Origin: a bacterium
Lineage (GTDB): Bacteria > Bacillota_I > Bacilli_A > RF39 > UBA660
DNA: 64,000 bases
Direction: 5' to 3'
Assembly: GCA_019423565.1 (NCBI GenBank)
Contig: JAHZBE010000006.1
Span: 1-64,000 of the forward strand
This document shows positions 15,541 to 24,979 of this stretch, one piece after another (the stretch's first letter is position 1; every line of letters begins with the position of its first letter). Under the pieces are notes generated by a model that had not been told where the DNA came from, searched no databases, and saw only the letters and a program-made list of their open reading frames with translations. The translations under genes and the position numbers were made by a program.

Positions 15541-16479
15541 ATGGAAAATTTTGAAAACATATTAAATAGTGCTATAGACAGATGTGATGGTAAAATTATA
15601 TATGATAAAGCGTTTAATAAAGGTTTTGAAAGAATTTATCCTTTTGCAACAGAAAATATATCAGGTTACATAGATACCTTTAATTTAAAAAATAAAAAAT
15701 TATTTATTGTGGGTTCTTCTGGTGATCAAGTATTAAATGCTATTTATAGAGATTGTAATGATGTGACTGTATTGGACATAAATCCATATACTAAATTTTA
15801 TTATTATTTGAAGGCTGCCGCAATTATTGTATTATCAAAAAATGAATTTTATGATTTTTTTAGATATAAAGATTATCCAAAAGTATTTAAAGATAATAAT
15901 AATGTTTTTAATAAAGAATATTATGAAAAGTTAAAAATTACATTAAGGTTATTAGATTATGAATCATATATATTTTGGGATGAATTGTTTAATACATATT
16001 CAGGAAAACAAATAAGAAATAAATTGTTTTCAATGGATGAGGATAGAACATATGTGATAGAAGAAACAAATCTATATTTAAATAATCAAAATTATGAAGA
16101 GATAAAAAATAGATTGAAGAGAGTAAATCCAAACTTTATAATTGGAGATATTTTTAAAGAAGAATTACCAGAATCATATGATATTATTTGGTTATCTAAT
16201 ATTGGGACATATTTATCAAGGCATTTTCTTAAAATAATGATTGATAAGATGGATAAAATACTTAAAAATGATGGTACTTTATTAATAAGTTATTTATATC
16301 AAACAATTTCAACAACTAAGTACCAGGAAGATTGGAAGCTTATATATGATTTAGAAAAAACATTAATGGTTTTGAAAAAATATAATCCAGAATTTGTTTC
16401 ATTTAAAGGAGTTAAAGGAATAAAGTTTGATATAGATGATATAAAAGATTCAATATTAGTGTATAAAAAGAGATATTAA
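15541..16479 (+). CDS. Class I SAM-dependent methyltransferase-like protein, function unknown
   Basis: 312 residues. A glycine-containing strand-loop resembling methyltransferase motif I (LFIVGSSGDQVLNAIY, about 55-70) is followed by an acidic end of strand 2 (VTVLDINPYTKFYYYLKAAA). A later SYDIIWLSNIGTYLSRHFL (about 213-231) resembles motif IV and the next helix. The opening ERIYPFATENISGYI is a pattern I associate with DUF3419-like aminocarboxypropyl- or methyltransferase proteins, not with a characterised enzyme. It has its own AAGGAG site and stands alone after a tRNA gene, a common insertion place. Confidence 0.6.
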   Translation: MENFENILNSAIDRCDGKIIYDKAFNKGFERIYPFATENISGYIDTFNLKNKKLFIVGSSGDQVLNAIYRDCNDVTVLDINPYTKFYYYLKAAAIIVLSKNEFYDFFRYKDYPKVFKDNNNVFNKEYYEKLKITLRLLDYESYIFWDELFNTYSGKQIRNKLFSMDEDRTYVIEETNLYLNNQNYEEIKNRLKRVNPNFIIGDIFKEELPESYDIIWLSNIGTYLSRHFLKIMIDKMDKILKNDGTLLISYLYQTISTTKYQEDWKLIYDLEKTLMVLKKYNPEFVSFKGVKGIKFDIDDIKDSILVYKKRY

Positions 16480-16506
16480 AAATATTTAAAATAAAAATAT
16501 AATAGA

Positions 16507-16541
16507 AAAAAGAGACATTTTGAATACATTAGTCTCTTTTT
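16507..16541. terminator. Bidirectional terminator between the methyltransferase-like gene and rnr
   Basis: AAAAAGAGAC (16507-16516) and GTCTCTTTTT (16532-16541), perfect 10-bp stem; the right arm lies in the last rnr codons. Confidence 0.8.
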
Positions 16542-18613
16542 AGCGTTTTTATCTTTTCTTTTTCGTCTTTATTTTTCAGATGATTCAAATTCTCAGTAAC
16601 CTTGAAAATAACTTTTCTTAAATCTTTATTTGCTTCAATTACCTTAACTCTAACATAATCACCAAGTTTATATGTTGTTTTATTATTTCTTGATTTTATT
16701 TCATAATCGTGTTCGTCAAAATAAAATCCACCATTTTTAATTGTGTTAATATATGCTAGTCCGTATATATTATTTTCAAGTTTAATAATTAAATGTTTAG
16801 GATGAATATCAACTATTTTTCCATTGAAATATTCATTTGTTTTATCTTCCATAAATTCAGCCATTTTATATTTTAATGCTTCGTTTTCAGCATTATCAGC
16901 ATTTATTTCTGTTTCTGAAATATGATCACACATTTTATATAGATTTTTATTAATTTCTTCAATTTCTTCAGTGTTAAAGTCTTTACCTAAGTAATTTGAA
17001 ATAATAGTGTGCACAAGTAAGTCATTAAATCTTCTAATAGGAGAAGTAAAGTGGGTATAAGCATTAAATCCTAATCCAAAATGTCCATCATTTTCAGGTG
17101 AATAACTTGCTTTTTTTAGTGATTTTAATATATATTGTGATGTAATAGAGTAGTCACCACTTTCATATAATCCTTTTAATACTCCTTGAAGAACCTTTGG
17201 GTTATCTATATTATTAATATTAGGAATATTATATCCAATACTTTTTAAATAATTTAATGCAGATTTAATTTTACCAGTATCAGGAGTATCATGTACTCTA
17301 AAAGGAAAAGGAATATATTCAAAATTTGTCGCAACTACTTTGTTTGCTAAAAGCATAAAATCTTCAATTATTTTTTCAGCAGCCCTATGTTCTACATTTT
17401 TAAATTCATTTCCTTCTTCACCAGTATATTTTATTTCATTATTACCAAATTGTATGTAGCCATGTTCTTTATAGTTTTTATTAAGTGTGAAAGATGCTTC
17501 ATTAGCAAGTTTTAAATTATCTATAAATTCTTCATATCCAGGTATTATTTCATTATCCATAAGTATTTTATTTACATCAGAATAACTCATTTTCTTTTTA
17601 GAATTAATAACACTTTTCTTTATGTCATATTCTACTATATTACCATTTTTATCTATTTCAGCAATACATGAAATTGTAAGTCTATCAACATTTGGATTAA
17701 GTGAACATATTCCATTAGATAGTTTGTGCATAAGCATAGGAATAACTGTGTTAAGCATATATAGACTATTTCCTCTTTCTAATGCCTCATTAAATAGTGG
17801 AGTATTTGGTTTTATATAATGCGAAACATCTGCAATATGTACACCAATAACATAATTTCCTTTTTCATTAATTTCAATACTAATAGCGTCATCCATATCT
17901 TTTGTATGATTATCATCAATAGTATAAATTAATTTATCTCTTAAATCTAATCTACCTTCTAATTCATCTTCTTGAACAGTTTCTTTAATTGAATCTGCTT
18001 GTTTAATCGCATCTTTACTAAAATCAATATTAAAATTGTTAGAAATAGCTATTTTTTTAAGTTCTATATCAGGGTCATTCACATGACCTAATATTTCTAC
18101 TAAATTGCATTTTAAAGTATTTTTATCATATTTTTTAATTCTAAGAAGAATTATATTTCCATCAACAAGTTCTTTTATATTAGAATTTTCTATTTCTACA
18201 ATATAGTTTTTATTATTATTCATAATAATATATTTTCCATCTTTGACTTCGCATATAATTAAATTTGATTTTCTTTTAACAATACTATTTACTTTACCAG
18301 TAAACATATTAACTGTACATAAATCTCCGTTTAATGCACTATTTAAATTTTTTTCTTCGATAACATAAAAATCATCATTAATATGGAAAAATCCATTACC
18401 ATTTTTATCTATTCTTATGTTAACAAGTTTATAATCTTTTGGAAATAATCTATATTTATTATTTTCCTTTATTAAAAATCCATTAAATTCAAGTTCATTT
18501 AATTCTTTTTGAATATCTTCCTTACTCATTGTTTTAATTTTTTTGCATATATCATCTAATTTATATGCTTTGTTTGTTTTAAATATTTCTTTTACTTCTT
18601 CATTCATACCCAT
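16529..18613 (-). CDS. rnr: Ribonuclease R
   Basis: 694 residues. A processive 3'-5' exoribonuclease that degrades structured RNA. N-terminal winged-helix-like region, two cold-shock domains, then the RNB catalytic domain with DDNHTKDMDDAISI, in which the Asp cluster binds metal, and the conserved HIADVSHYI and RFNDLLVH segments; a C-terminal S1 domain (VDIHPKHLIIKL...YKLGDYVRVKVIEA) ends it. The start is either 18613 or the ATG two codons on (18607): AGGGGGA lies 3 and 9 nt upstream respectively, so 18607 may be the real one. In many Bacillota rnr is next to smpB, not seen here. Confidence 0.94.
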   Translation of the reverse strand: MGMNEEVKEIFKTNKAYKLDDICKKIKTMSKEDIQKELNELEFNGFLIKENNKYRLFPKDYKLVNIRIDKNGNGFFHINDDFYVIEEKNLNSALNGDLCTVNMFTGKVNSIVKRKSNLIICEVKDGKYIIMNNNKNYIVEIENSNIKELVDGNIILLRIKKYDKNTLKCNLVEILGHVNDPDIELKKIAISNNFNIDFSKDAIKQADSIKETVQEDELEGRLDLRDKLIYTIDDNHTKDMDDAISIEINEKGNYVIGVHIADVSHYIKPNTPLFNEALERGNSLYMLNTVIPMLMHKLSNGICSLNPNVDRLTISCIAEIDKNGNIVEYDIKKSVINSKKKMSYSDVNKILMDNEIIPGYEEFIDNLKLANEASFTLNKNYKEHGYIQFGNNEIKYTGEEGNEFKNVEHRAAEKIIEDFMLLANKVVATNFEYIPFPFRVHDTPDTGKIKSALNYLKSIGYNIPNINNIDNPKVLQGVLKGLYESGDYSITSQYILKSLKKASYSPENDGHFGLGFNAYTHFTSPIRRFNDLLVHTIISNYLGKDFNTEEIEEINKNLYKMCDHISETEINADNAENEALKYKMAEFMEDKTNEYFNGKIVDIHPKHLIIKLENNIYGLAYINTIKNGGFYFDEHDYEIKSRNNKTTYKLGDYVRVKVIEANKDLRKVIFKVTENLNHLKNKDEKEKIKTLKRD

Positions 18614-18685
18614 AAATCCCCCTACATAATACGTTTTTAATATATCATAATTTTTTTTACCTCTTCAATAAAATATAAAAAAATA

Positions 18686-18715
18686 TTGTTAAAACACATT
18701 ATTTTATAGTATAAT
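18686..18715 (+). promoter_or_regulatory. Likely promoter of yvcK
   Basis: TTGTTA (18686-18691), 18-bp spacer, TATAAT (18710-18715). Confidence 0.5.
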
Positions 18716-18730
18716 TTAGTGGGTGGTAAA

Positions 18731-19669
18731 ATGAAAAAAGTAACAATTTTTGGTGGTGGAACAGGAATGTCCACACTTTTAAAAGGTTTGAAAGAGTTTC
18801 CACTTGATATTACAAGCGTAGTATCTGTTTGTGATGATGGTAAAAGTACAGGTAAACTTAGAAAAGAATTTAATATACCTGCGATGGGTGATATTAGAAG
18901 AGTTATGATATCATTATCTGAAACAGAACCACTTATGGAAAAACTTTTAAATTATAGATTTAGTAGTAATAGTGAACTTAATGAACATACAGTAGGTAAT
19001 TTACTTTTAACTGCTGGAACACAAATAACAGGTAATTTATCAGATGGTATAAAATCAATTGGTAAGGTTTTAAATTTAAAAGGTAAAGTAATTCCTTTTT
19101 CAGAAGATAATATTGTTCTATCCGCTATTATGGAGGATGGTAGTATAGTAAATGGTGAACATTATATAACAGAATCACCATTAAAAATAAAAAAAGTTTA
19201 TTATGAAAAAGAACCAGAAATATGTGATGAGGTTTTTGATTCTATTGATGAATCTGATTTAATAATACTTAGTATGGGTAGTTTATTTACTAGTATTATT
19301 CCAAATTTATTAAGTAAGAAAATAATAGAAAAATTAGATAAAACATCTGCTAAAATAATGTATGTTTGCAATATGGTTACACAGCCAGGTGAAACAGATG
19401 ACTTTAAAGTAAGTGATCATTTAAAAGTGTTAAATTCATACTTAGGTACTCATAAAATTGACATAGTAGTTGCAAATACTGGCTCTATAGATAAGAAAGT
19501 AGCAGAAAAATATTCTACTTTAGAACAAAAAGATCCTGTTTTATTTGATGAAGAAAATATTGATTGTGATACTATATTAAATAATTATGTAACAATAAAT
19601 GATGGAGTAATAAGACATAATGTAGAAAAATTATCATTAGATATATATTCATATTTAGTTAATGAATAA
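18731..19669 (+). CDS. yvcK: YvcK-type (CofD-like) UDP-GlcNAc-binding protein
   Basis: 312 residues. YvcK proteins bind UDP-sugars and support cell-wall synthesis and growth on gluconeogenic carbon in B. subtilis. The N-terminus TIFGGGTGMSTLLKGLK is the family signature, followed by VVSVCDDGKSTGKLRKEF, PAMGDIRRVM and EHTVGNLLL, all strongly conserved. The usual partners rapZ and whiA are not adjacent. The ATG at 18731 follows GGGTGG (18721-18726); the GTG at 18719 would include the binding site. Confidence 0.92.
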   Translation: MKKVTIFGGGTGMSTLLKGLKEFPLDITSVVSVCDDGKSTGKLRKEFNIPAMGDIRRVMISLSETEPLMEKLLNYRFSSNSELNEHTVGNLLLTAGTQITGNLSDGIKSIGKVLNLKGKVIPFSEDNIVLSAIMEDGSIVNGEHYITESPLKIKKVYYEKEPEICDEVFDSIDESDLIILSMGSLFTSIIPNLLSKKIIEKLDKTSAKIMYVCNMVTQPGETDDFKVSDHLKVLNSYLGTHKIDIVVANTGSIDKKVAEKYSTLEQKDPVLFDEENIDCDTILNNYVTINDGVIRHNVEKLSLDIYSYLVNE

Positions 19670-19732
19670 TATATCTTTTTTTATTGTATAGTTTTATGTT
19701 ATAATGAATAATAGATGGCGAGAGGTGGTAAA

Positions 19733-20200
19733 ATGAAAGTACAAGATATGACAATATATTGGAATATGTGTAAAGAAATGAAAGATAATTTTGATACAAA
19801 TAACTGTTGGAGTGGAAATATAATTAAACTTGAAAATGGTTATTTTGAAGGAATTGTTAAATCAAATAAAAAAGATGAACAGGATGTAAAGCATTTTGTT
19901 TTTGGCATTATTAATGAAAAAGAAAAAAAGGTCTATAAAATGGACGATAGTAGAAGTACAGTTCACATTTATTGCTTTGATGGGGACTATTTTACATCAG
20001 TTTATTTGGATGGACCTTTTATTAAGTCTTCATATGGAAAATATAAACTCGAAATAAGGGATAATGAATATACTAAGGTAGATAATTTAATAGAAGAAAT
20101 AGAAAATTTTAAAGAGTGTTATTCTAACAGTGAAGATGAAGCGTTTTATAAAAATACATCTAATAATATTAAAAGATATTCTTTAGCAAGTATGGCATAG
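19733..20200 (+). CDS. Uncharacterised cytoplasmic protein
   Basis: 155 residues, no signal or membrane segment. Trp/Tyr-rich strands (YWNMCKEMKDNFDTNNCWSG, then HFVFGIINEKEKKVYKMDD and TVHIYCFDGDYFTSVYLDG) suggest a beta-rich fold; the acidic C-terminal part is probably helical. The ATG at 19733 follows AGAGGTGG; an upstream ATG at 19715 would place that site inside the gene. It precedes the HD-domain gene by 50 bp. I do not recognise the family. Confidence 0.65.
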   Translation: MKVQDMTIYWNMCKEMKDNFDTNNCWSGNIIKLENGYFEGIVKSNKKDEQDVKHFVFGIINEKEKKVYKMDDSRSTVHIYCFDGDYFTSVYLDGPFIKSSYGKYKLEIRDNEYTKVDNLIEEIENFKECYSNSEDEAFYKNTSNNIKRYSLASMA

Positions 20201-20204
20201 ACTA

Positions 20205-20233
20205 TTGACTTTAAAATAAAAGAAATGTATTAT
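20205..20233 (+). promoter_or_regulatory. Likely promoter of the HD-domain gene
   Basis: TTGACT (20205-20210), 17-bp spacer, TATTAT (20228-20233), 17 bp before the start. Confidence 0.5.
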
Positions 20234-20250
20234 TTTATTAGGTGGTATAA

Positions 20251-20829
20251 ATGGAAAAAACAGAAGTATTTAATAAAGAATATAGTTATATAAAAAGCGA
20301 TAGATATAAAAAAATAGCAAAGGAATTAGTATCATTACTTCCTGATTATTTTTTTAGAGTAGCAGCATCTTCAACAGGCAAATATCATCCATCATTTTCT
20401 TTAGGTGATGGTGGACTTGTAAGACATACTAAAGCCGCTATTAGAATAGCAAAAGAACTTTTGGACAATAATAGTATTGGACATAAATTTACTAGTGATG
20501 AAAAGGATTTACTTATTATTTCTATAATGATTCATGATGGACTTAAACATGGAGTAACTGAAGAAAAATATACTAGGTTTGATCATCCTATAATTGTATG
20601 TGATTATATAAAAGAAAATAAAGATAAAACATCTTTAACAGATGAAGAACTTGAGTTTATTACAAGAGTTGTTTCATCACATATGGGAGAATGGAATACA
20701 AATCCTTATAGTGATGTTGTTCTACCTCTTCCAAATGATAAATATCAAAGATTTGTTCATATGTGTGATTTTTTATCAAGTAGAAAATTTTTAGATATAA
20801 AATTTGAAAATAATGATATAGAAGATTAA
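20251..20829 (+). CDS. HD-domain phosphohydrolase
   Basis: 192 residues. Metal-binding HD motifs in order: His59 (LVRHTKAA), His95-Asp96 (IMIHDGLKHG), a later His in TRFDHPIIV and another in VSSHMGEWN, followed by MCDFLSSR with a conserved Asp. This is the layout of small HD phosphohydrolases acting on nucleotides or phosphoesters; the substrate is not known. A membrane-anchored protein follows 14 bp downstream in the same transcript. Confidence 0.75.
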   Translation: MEKTEVFNKEYSYIKSDRYKKIAKELVSLLPDYFFRVAASSTGKYHPSFSLGDGGLVRHTKAAIRIAKELLDNNSIGHKFTSDEKDLLIISIMIHDGLKHGVTEEKYTRFDHPIIVCDYIKENKDKTSLTDEELEFITRVVSSHMGEWNTNPYSDVVLPLPNDKYQRFVHMCDFLSSRKFLDIKFENNDIED

Positions 20830-20843
20830 AAAGGAGAAAGAAT

Positions 20844-21413
20844 ATGAATTTTAATAAAAAATGGTTATATGTGGTAGTATTAAGCGCAATACTTATTCCA
20901 TTAATAATAATTTTTGTATTATTTGTTACAGATACATCTAAGAAACAAGAAGAGGTTAAGATAAATGATGCATCTTATACAACTTCGGATGGTAGAGTAA
21001 CAGTAACAGCAAAAGAAGATTTTAAACAAAAAAATGTAAGTAATTATGATTTATACCTTACTAAAAATGATAAACAGGTTATTGGATTTTTTACATATGC
21101 ATTAAATGAATATGAAGAAAATAGTAGTAAAGAAATATTAGACAAGCAAATAGAATATTTTGCGAGTACTAGAAAAGATTTAAAATTATTTAAGAAAGAA
21201 AATGTAATAGATATGGATGATAAAACTATTACTAAGGTAGAATATATTGGCACAAACACTGATTCAACTGAATGTATATACGTATTTGCTGTAATCGATT
21301 TTAAAGCAGATACTAATTATATATTATATTCAAATTCGGTAATACTTCATAAAGATTATGAAAAAAATATTAGTGAAATGATCGATATACTAAAAAATGT
21401 TAAGCTAAATTAG
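20844..21413 (+). CDS. Membrane-anchored protein, PsbP/LpqN-like layout
   Basis: 189 residues. An N-terminal membrane segment (about 8-29) is followed by a single extracytoplasmic domain that begins YTTSDGRVTVTAKEDF and ends ISEMIDILKNVKLN. The sequence order (a strand-rich start, then a helix with a final 'I-x-x-I-L-x-x-V') recalls small PsbP-like/DUF1795 lipoproteins, but the similarity is only impressionistic and there is no lipobox Cys. Same transcript as the HD gene. Confidence 0.6.
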   Translation: MNFNKKWLYVVVLSAILIPLIIIFVLFVTDTSKKQEEVKINDASYTTSDGRVTVTAKEDFKQKNVSNYDLYLTKNDKQVIGFFTYALNEYEENSSKEILDKQIEYFASTRKDLKLFKKENVIDMDDKTITKVEYIGTNTDSTECIYVFAVIDFKADTNYILYSNSVILHKDYEKNISEMIDILKNVKLN

Positions 21414-21435
21414 TATAAAATTCATTTAAATTTAC

Positions 21436-21465
21436 ATAGACAGTTATAAAACGGTCTATTTTTTT
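21436..21465 (+). terminator. Terminator before hrcA
   Basis: ATAGAC (21436-21441) pairs with GTCTAT (21454-21459), extended inward by GTT/AAC after one mismatch; Ts follow. Confidence 0.6.
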
Positions 21466-21471
21466 ATTATT

Positions 21472-21513
21472 TTAGCACTCATCTATTGACATTGCTAAAA
21501 TAAGTGCTATAAT
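21472..21513 (+). promoter_or_regulatory. CIRCE-like HrcA operator overlapping a sigma-A promoter
   Basis: TTAGCACTC (21472-21480) is a perfect left half of the CIRCE element. At the standard 9-nt spacing the right half reads CATTGCTAA (21490-21498; 6 of 9 match GAGTGCTAA). A better right half, AAGTGCTAT, sits 12 bp further at 21502-21510. The promoter TTGACA (21486-21491) / TATAAT (21508-21513), 16-bp spacer, lies inside. HrcA binding would block transcription of the whole hrcA-grpE-dnaK operon until heat shock. Confidence 0.8.
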
Positions 21514-21544
21514 TAGATTGTACACTTGGATTAGAGGTGAATAT

Positions 21545-22534
21545 ATGCTTACAGAAAGACAAAGTGCTATATTAAAAATTATAGTTGAAGAGTATATAAA
21601 AGTACCAAAACCAGTTGGTTCAAAATCTATTTGTGATTCATTAAATGTATCTAGTGCGACAGTTAGAAATGAAATGGCTAACTTAGAAGATTTAGGATAC
21701 TTAGAAAAAACACATGTATCATCAGGTAGAGTTCCATCTGAGAAAGGCTATAGATATTACGTTGATAACTTAATGAAACCAAAAGAAATGAGTGGTGAAG
21801 ATGTATTAAAACTTCAAACAATATTTCAAAATAATTCATTAGTATTAAGTGATGCAATAGTAAAAAGCTTAGAGATAATATCTGAAATGACTAATTATAC
21901 AGCAGTTATATTAAAGGATAATGCTTTAGAAAGTAAACTTAAAAAAGTAGAAGCAATTCCAATTGATGAAAATAATGTAACAGCTATACTTGTAACAGAT
22001 AAAGGACATGTTGAAAATAAAATAATTAATATAACAGGTTCTAATCTAGAGGAAGTAAATAAAACTGTTGAACTTATTAATAAACTTATTGTTGGTACTC
22101 CAATTGATGAAGTTACATCTAAACTAGAATTTGAAATTAAACCAATTATTAATCAATATGTAAAACATCATGAAATACTTTATAATGCGTTTTATAATGC
22201 ATTTACTAATTTCAAAGATAGTGCAGATATGACTATGAGGGGTAAAAATAATTTACTTGAACTTGATGAATTTTCATCTGATGCTAGAAAAATTAAAGAT
22301 TTAGTTAATAAGTTTGATAATGACAATATTGTTTCTAAAATTAAAGAAGATGACTCTGGTATAAATGTGTACATAGGTAATGAAAACAACATAGATGATG
22401 ATTTGACAGTAATAAAAACAAAATATAATGTAAATGGTAGAGAAGGAACACTTGCAATTCTAGGACCTAAAAGAATGGAATATGATAGAGTTGTAAGTTT
22501 ACTTGAATACTTAAAAGAAGAGATTGAAAAGTAA
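21545..22534 (+). CDS. hrcA: Heat-inducible transcription repressor HrcA
   Basis: 329 residues. N-terminal winged helix (MLTERQSAILKIIVEEYIK, SSATVRNEMANLEDLGYLEK), then the conserved SSGRVPSEKGYRYYVD. The C-terminal half has the family ending LAILGPKRMEYDRVVSLLEY. HrcA represses chaperone genes through CIRCE and is itself kept active by GroEL. The ATG 21545 has AGAGGTGA in front; the TTG at 21518 overlaps the promoter region. First gene of the heat-shock operon. Confidence 0.96.
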   Translation: MLTERQSAILKIIVEEYIKVPKPVGSKSICDSLNVSSATVRNEMANLEDLGYLEKTHVSSGRVPSEKGYRYYVDNLMKPKEMSGEDVLKLQTIFQNNSLVLSDAIVKSLEIISEMTNYTAVILKDNALESKLKKVEAIPIDENNVTAILVTDKGHVENKIINITGSNLEEVNKTVELINKLIVGTPIDEVTSKLEFEIKPIINQYVKHHEILYNAFYNAFTNFKDSADMTMRGKNNLLELDEFSSDARKIKDLVNKFDNDNIVSKIKEDDSGINVYIGNENNIDDDLTVIKTKYNVNGREGTLAILGPKRMEYDRVVSLLEYLKEEIEK

Positions 22535-22546
22535 GGAGGTTTCTTT

Positions 22547-23077
22547 GTGGAAGAAAACAAAAATGAAGAAATAAAAGAAGAAAAGAAAGCAGAAGAACCT
22601 AAAGAACATAAAAAGGAACATAAGAAAGATAAAAAACTAGAAGAACTTCAAAATGAAATTAATACTCTTAAAGATAAAAATATGAGAATTGCAGCAGAAA
22701 TGGTTAATACTTTAAGAAGAAAAGATGAAGAAACAAATAGACTTCTAAAATATTCAAATGAATCACTTATAACTGAGTTATTACCAGTTATAGATAATTT
22801 TGAAAGAGCTCTTAATGTAGATGCTACAAGTAATGATGTTGAAAGTTATCAAAAGGGTATGACAATGATATATAATAGTTTAAAAAATATATTGGAAAAG
22901 TTTGAAGTTAAAGAAATAGAAGCTATAGATAAAGAATTTGATCCAAGTTTTCATCAAGCAGTAATGCAAGAAGAAAAAGAAGGAACAAAGGAAAATATAG
23001 TAATAGAAGTACTTCAAAAGGGGTATACTTATAAAGATAAAGTTATAAGACCAGCAATGGTAAAGGTTAGTAAATAA
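22547..23077 (+). CDS. grpE: Nucleotide exchange factor GrpE
   Basis: 176 residues from a GTG start with AAGGAGGT 6 nt upstream. A highly charged N-terminal segment (about 1-35) precedes the long coiled coil and the C-terminal beta domain with FDPSFHQAVMQEE and GYTYKDKVIRPAMVKVS, which are diagnostic. GrpE releases ADP from DnaK. It follows hrcA by 12 bp and precedes dnaK by 14 bp. Confidence 0.96.
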   Translation: MEENKNEEIKEEKKAEEPKEHKKEHKKDKKLEELQNEINTLKDKNMRIAAEMVNTLRRKDEETNRLLKYSNESLITELLPVIDNFERALNVDATSNDVESYQKGMTMIYNSLKNILEKFEVKEIEAIDKEFDPSFHQAVMQEEKEGTKENIVIEVLQKGYTYKDKVIRPAMVKVSK

Positions 23078-23091
23078 AGGAGAGGATATAT

Positions 23092-24918
23092 ATGAGTAAA
23101 ATTATAGGTATTGATTTAGGTACAACAAATAGTTGTTGTGCAGTATTAGAAGGTGGAAATGCAACAGTTATTGCAAATCCAGAAGGAAATAGAACTACAC
23201 CATCTGTAGTAGCATTTAAAGGTGATGAAATAATCGTTGGTGATGCTGCTAAAAGACAAATGGTAACAAACCCAAATACAATTTATTCAATTAAAAGATT
23301 AATGGGTACAGATGAAAAAGTAGAAGCAAATGGTAAAAAATATACACCACAAGAAATTTCAGCAATGATTTTAGGATATATTAAAGATTATGCAGAAAGT
23401 TATTTAGGAGAAAAAGTAACTAAAGCAGTTATTACTGTTCCAGCATATTTTAATGATGCACAAAGACAAGCAACTAAAGATGCTGGTAAAATCGCAGGTC
23501 TTGAAGTTGAAAGAATTATTAATGAACCTACAGCAGCAGCTTTAGCATATGGTTCTGATAAACAAGATGATTTACATACTATCTTAGTTTATGACCTTGG
23601 TGGTGGTACATTCGATGTATCTATTCTAGAACTTGGTGATGGTGTTTACGAAGTTAAATCAACATCAGGTAATAACCATTTAGGTGGAGATGACTTTGAT
23701 AATAGAGTATCAGATTACTTAGTTGATTTATTCAAAAAAGAAAATGGTATTGATTTAAGTACTGATAAAATGGCTATGCAAAGAATTAAAGATGCTGCTG
23801 AAAAAGCTAAGAAAGATTTAAGTGGAGTATCAAGCACTCAAATAAGCTTACCATTTATATCACAAGGAGAAAATGGACCACTTCACTTAGAAACAACATT
23901 AACAAGAGCTAAATTTGAAGAATTAATTCGTGATCTTATAGAATCAACTCTAGAACCAGTTAGAAAAGCATTAAAAGATGCTAAACTTACTAAAGATGAT
24001 ATTGATAAAGTTATATTCGTTGGTGGATCTACTAGAATACCAATGGTAACTGATTTAATTAAGAAAGAACTTGGCAAAGAACCATCTAAAGGAGTTAACC
24101 CAGACGAAGTTGTTGCTATGGGTGCTGCTATCCAAGGTGGAGTACTTACAGGTGAAGTTAATGATATAGTTCTTCTTGATGTAACACCACTTTCGCTTGG
24201 TATTGAAACAATGGGTGGAGTTATGACTGTATTAATTCCAAGAAATACAACAATTCCAACAAGTAAGAGTCAAGTATTTAGTACTGCAGCTGATAATCAA
24301 CCAGCAGTTGATATACATGTTCTTCAAGGTGAAAGACCAATGGCAAGTGATAACAAGACACTTGGTAACTTCCAATTAAATAATATCCCACCAGCACCTA
24401 GAGGAATTCCTCAAATCGAAGTTACATTTGATATAGATGCTAATGGTATAGTTAATGTTAAGGCTAAAGATCTTGGAACTAATAAAGAACAATCTATTAC
24501 AATTACTGCTTCAACATCACTTTCTGATGAAGAAATAGATAAAATGGTTAAAGAAGCAGAAGCAAATAAAGAAAAAGATGCTAAGAGAAAAGAAGAAGCA
24601 GATGTTAAAAATGAACTTGAACAATTAGTATTCGCAACTGAAAAGGCTATTAAAGATTTAGGTGATAAGATTACTGATAAAGAAAAGAGTGAAGCAGAAG
24701 ATGCTGTTAAAGTAGCTAAAGAAGCAATGGATTCTAATGACTTAGATAAGATGAAAGATGCTAAAGAAAAATTAAATGAAAAAGCTATGGCTCTAGGTTC
24801 TAAAGTTTATGAAGAAGCTGCAAAAGCAAATCCAGCAAATGCAGGTGCAACATCTGAAAACACTGATAATGATAAAAAAGATGATTCAGTAGTAGATGCA
24901 GATTATGAAGAAAAATAA
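23092..24918 (+). CDS. dnaK: Chaperone DnaK (Hsp70)
   Basis: 608 residues. N-terminal ATPase signatures GIDLGTTNSCCAVLEGG, VYDLGGGTFDVSIL and VIFVGGSTRIPMV; substrate-binding domain from about residue 380; an acidic C-terminal tail ending DADYEEK. The Gram-positive form lacking the roughly 24-residue insertion of proteobacterial DnaK. It holds and releases unfolded proteins with DnaJ and GrpE. It is the third gene after CIRCE. Confidence 0.98.
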   Translation: MSKIIGIDLGTTNSCCAVLEGGNATVIANPEGNRTTPSVVAFKGDEIIVGDAAKRQMVTNPNTIYSIKRLMGTDEKVEANGKKYTPQEISAMILGYIKDYAESYLGEKVTKAVITVPAYFNDAQRQATKDAGKIAGLEVERIINEPTAAALAYGSDKQDDLHTILVYDLGGGTFDVSILELGDGVYEVKSTSGNNHLGGDDFDNRVSDYLVDLFKKENGIDLSTDKMAMQRIKDAAEKAKKDLSGVSSTQISLPFISQGENGPLHLETTLTRAKFEELIRDLIESTLEPVRKALKDAKLTKDDIDKVIFVGGSTRIPMVTDLIKKELGKEPSKGVNPDEVVAMGAAIQGGVLTGEVNDIVLLDVTPLSLGIETMGGVMTVLIPRNTTIPTSKSQVFSTAADNQPAVDIHVLQGERPMASDNKTLGNFQLNNIPPAPRGIPQIEVTFDIDANGIVNVKAKDLGTNKEQSITITASTSLSDEEIDKMVKEAEANKEKDAKRKEEADVKNELEQLVFATEKAIKDLGDKITDKEKSEAEDAVKVAKEAMDSNDLDKMKDAKEKLNEKAMALGSKVYEEAAKANPANAGATSENTDNDKKDDSVVDADYEEK

Positions 24919-24928
24919 TAAATAGAAG

Positions 24929-24960
24929 TTTAGAAGTCCAATAGTGGGCTTCTAAATTTG
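24929..24960 (+). terminator. Hairpin between dnaK and pepF
   Basis: TTTAGAAGTCC (24929-24939) pairs with GGGCTTCTAAA (24946-24956), 11 bp with one G-U. Only TTTGTTT follows, so it may be a partial terminator or an mRNA-stability element lowering expression of the genes behind dnaK. Confidence 0.55.
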
Positions 24961-24979
24961 TTTAATAAAAGGAGAACAT

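Noticed and set aside
24929..24960. Riboswitch upstream of pepF
   Set aside because: It is a single simple hairpin without a conserved core and fits an inter-gene attenuator.
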